A stretch of 64,000 nt of DNA, from NCBI GenBank assembly GCA_963070105.1, contig OY718806.1, positions 8,722,365 through 8,786,364 on the forward strand, given 5' to 3'. The position numbers were made by a program, and so were the translations under genes. The notes under the pieces are model-generated. The model ran no database searches. It was not told the DNA's origin and was given only the letters and a program-made list of their open reading frames with translations. This DNA comes from Litomosoides sigmodontis. Lineage: Eukaryota > Nematoda > Chromadorea > Rhabditida > Onchocercidae. Positions 62,047 through 64,000 of the stretch are shown here, piece by piece. How positions within the stretch are numbered: the first letter of the stretch is position 1; every line of letters starts with the position of its first letter.

Positions 62047-64000
62047 ATGCTACAAATACATGGCAAGCTAGCAATACTGGGTGTATTCGTGCATGCAGTG
62101 CTACTGTATTCAATATTTGATATATATTACACATCACCTTTGGTCACAGGCGTTCGTCCACATTCTATCACCACTGAAAAAGGCCTGGCTGATCGGCTAG
62201 TCATTTTTTCAGCAGGTATGTTTGTCCTGTTCACTGCTTTTGATAAAATGTGATTTTATCTTTTCTTCATATTATCATGAAATTATGTTCCCAGGTTTCT
62301 TGTCATGCACAAACAGTAGGATTTCAGGAGCTTTTGAAAAGTCAAATATATTTATACTGGTTTGCAGATGGTTTGCGAGCCGATACGTTCTTCACGTACC
62401 CTGAAAAGTCACCATTCTTACACGAAATTATTAATTCGGGCAAGGTGATGACTTAAATTCAACGAAACCGAACCAATTATTTATATTTACTATTAATGGT
62501 CCCGAGTACATAATGGTAAAAAACCCTTGAAAAGATTTCGCTTAAGGGGGATAAAAAGAGCTGTAGGAATAGTGGTGAAATCCTTGAGGTATATGTGTTT
62601 GTCGAAGACATTATTGTATGGAATCTATTGTTGTATGTTTTGTTATATGGAACCTATTTCTCAGGGTTGTTGGGGTGTAAGCCTAAGTCATGTGCCAACC
62701 GAATCACGTCCTGGTCACGTAGCAATGCTTGCTGGGTTTTTTGAAGATGTTAGTGCTGTTGCTCACGGTTGGAAACATAATCCTGTTCCATTTGATAGCA
62801 TCATCAATAGGTAAAACTCTAAAGCATGTGATACCTTTACTCATGCAATTTACCCTTTTTTGTTTTTAAAGTTCTCTCCTGTATTTAAAATGTAAGAAGC
62901 ACTCTGCAGCATCTAAACCAAATAAAATCTAATCATCAAAAGAAAATTCTAACAGTTATACTGCAGGTCGCGCGAAGCATTTGCTTTTGGTAGCCCGGAC
63001 GTTGTCTCGATATTCACAAATGATGTCGTCCACGCTACTGCAACGGTTTATTCCTCCAGGTTAGAAGATTTCCAGCAGGACGACGCCTCACAGCTGGACA
63101 GATGGGTATTCAGAGCAATGGAAGTAAGTTATTGTAGTACATATTTTATGAACTTTCAATGTTATTTGAAGGCTTTAACATGCTGTAATAGCAGTAAATG
63201 AGGTAAAAGTCTCAATTTAGGAACTCCTCAACGGTACAGATGTGACTATTACGAAACGCTTGGCATCAGATCGCCTTGTATTCTTCCTGCATTTACTGGG
63301 GTTGGATACAAATGGACACGGTTATAAACCCCAGTCAGATAAGTATATTAATAATATTGCAGTTGTTGATGCAGGAATTGCGAAAGTGGTACAGTTACTG
63401 AACGATTTCTATGATGATAACAGGTTCATCTTTTTTACCAAACGAAATTTAGGCAATTAAGATCGATTTGTTAAAAGCATTGACTGTTGTCGGAATTGTA
63501 GCTTTGGACGCTGATAGCACAATCATCAGTGATAAGTGGCGTCGTTGTTAGCATTAATTTTTTCCCTTTTTCATAGTCCTACTCTATTTTTTGATATTAT
63601 CAGCTTTTCTATTTTGATAGATTTAGGACAGCCTTCTTGTTCACCTCAGATCATGGAATGACAGATTGGGGTTCACATGGTGCCGGTACAGAAGCCGAAC
63701 TGACTACACCGTTAGTGATTTGGGGTTGTGGTGTACGTGGCAGCACTGTGAGGAATAAAGTTAGTCAGGTAGGTTCTTTTTCCCAGCCTTTGTTTTTGTT
63801 TTGCACATTCACAATTACTGCACTTTTTGTGTTTAAGAATAGCTTGCTTAAAAATGTTGCTATTTTATTTAAGATTGATTTGTCACCACTGATGTCTGCT
63901 TTGCTTGGTTGTCCGATTCCAATGAATAGTTTTGGCACTGTACCATTACATCTATTGAATGCAACGCCGAAATACAAATTTATGGTGGCATACGCTAACT
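62047..64000 (+). CDS. pign-1: PIG-N, GPI ethanolamine phosphate transferase 1 (5' part)
   Basis: ER membrane enzyme that adds ethanolamine phosphate to the first mannose of the GPI anchor. Exons in phase: 62047-62215, 62368-62444, 62665-62810, 62967-63123, 63221-63423, 63627-63768 and 63874 onward, running off the window. The start is a signal-anchor helix followed by [12 protein letters not shown], a family hallmark. The alkaline-phosphatase-like catalytic core is visible: DGLRAD with the first metal-binding Asp, [11 protein letters not shown] with the nucleophile Thr, [13 protein letters not shown], and [15 protein letters not shown] with the Asp-His pair and a further His. [11 protein letters not shown] and [17 protein letters not shown] also match the family. 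About 335 residues are present. The long multi-membrane C-terminal half lies beyond 64000. Confidence 0.95.

Overview
The window looks like nuclear DNA of a nematode. It is AT-rich, the genes have many small exons, most introns end in a T-rich stretch plus CAG or TAG, several start codons sit just after an acceptor-like AG with no upstream exon (the pattern left by spliced-leader trans-splicing), and there is a TWK-type potassium channel with the usual nematode tail. Gene content and protein style suggest a clade III (spirurid/filarial) worm, but the species is an inference. Most exons were joined by checking donor, acceptor and reading phase by eye; nothing was searched against a database.

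Layout, left to right. Two diverged very-long-chain fatty acid elongases lie in tandem on the minus strand (1032-2294 and 6332-7815). Next, also on the minus strand, come a TraB-domain protein (10240-13500) and a mitoferrin-type mitochondrial carrier (14085-15838). Facing away from them on the plus strand is a complete dystroglycan gene (17097-20806) that ends in the dystrophin-binding PPPY tail. A small secreted protein of unknown function (22507-24715, minus) carries a nearly 900-base TTA triplet repeat in its first intron. A two-pore-domain K+ channel (27963-37956, minus) has a 5.9-kb first intron full of microsatellites and a long tail with regularly spaced QT motifs. The mitochondrial processing peptidase beta subunit (about 40120-43808, minus) follows.

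From 44121 to about 60650 the sequence is a recent, complex segmental duplication. Two arms of about 4.4 kb (44121-48506 and 55866-60219) are near-identical inverted copies, each holding an intact but very divergent beta-tubulin gene of 422 codons. The spacer holds a 3314-base unit repeated twice in tandem, each unit carrying a broken ordinary beta-tubulin and an opposite-strand fragment of another divergent tubulin. A scrambled partial third copy follows the right arm. The window closes with the first part of PIG-N (62047 to the end, plus), an enzyme of GPI-anchor synthesis.

The housekeeping genes do not form one pathway. Mitochondrial iron import, a TraB protein and the matrix processing protease happen to be close together. 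The most unusual content is the tubulin palindrome, the QT-rich channel tail, the altered dystroglycan maturation site and the giant triplet repeat.
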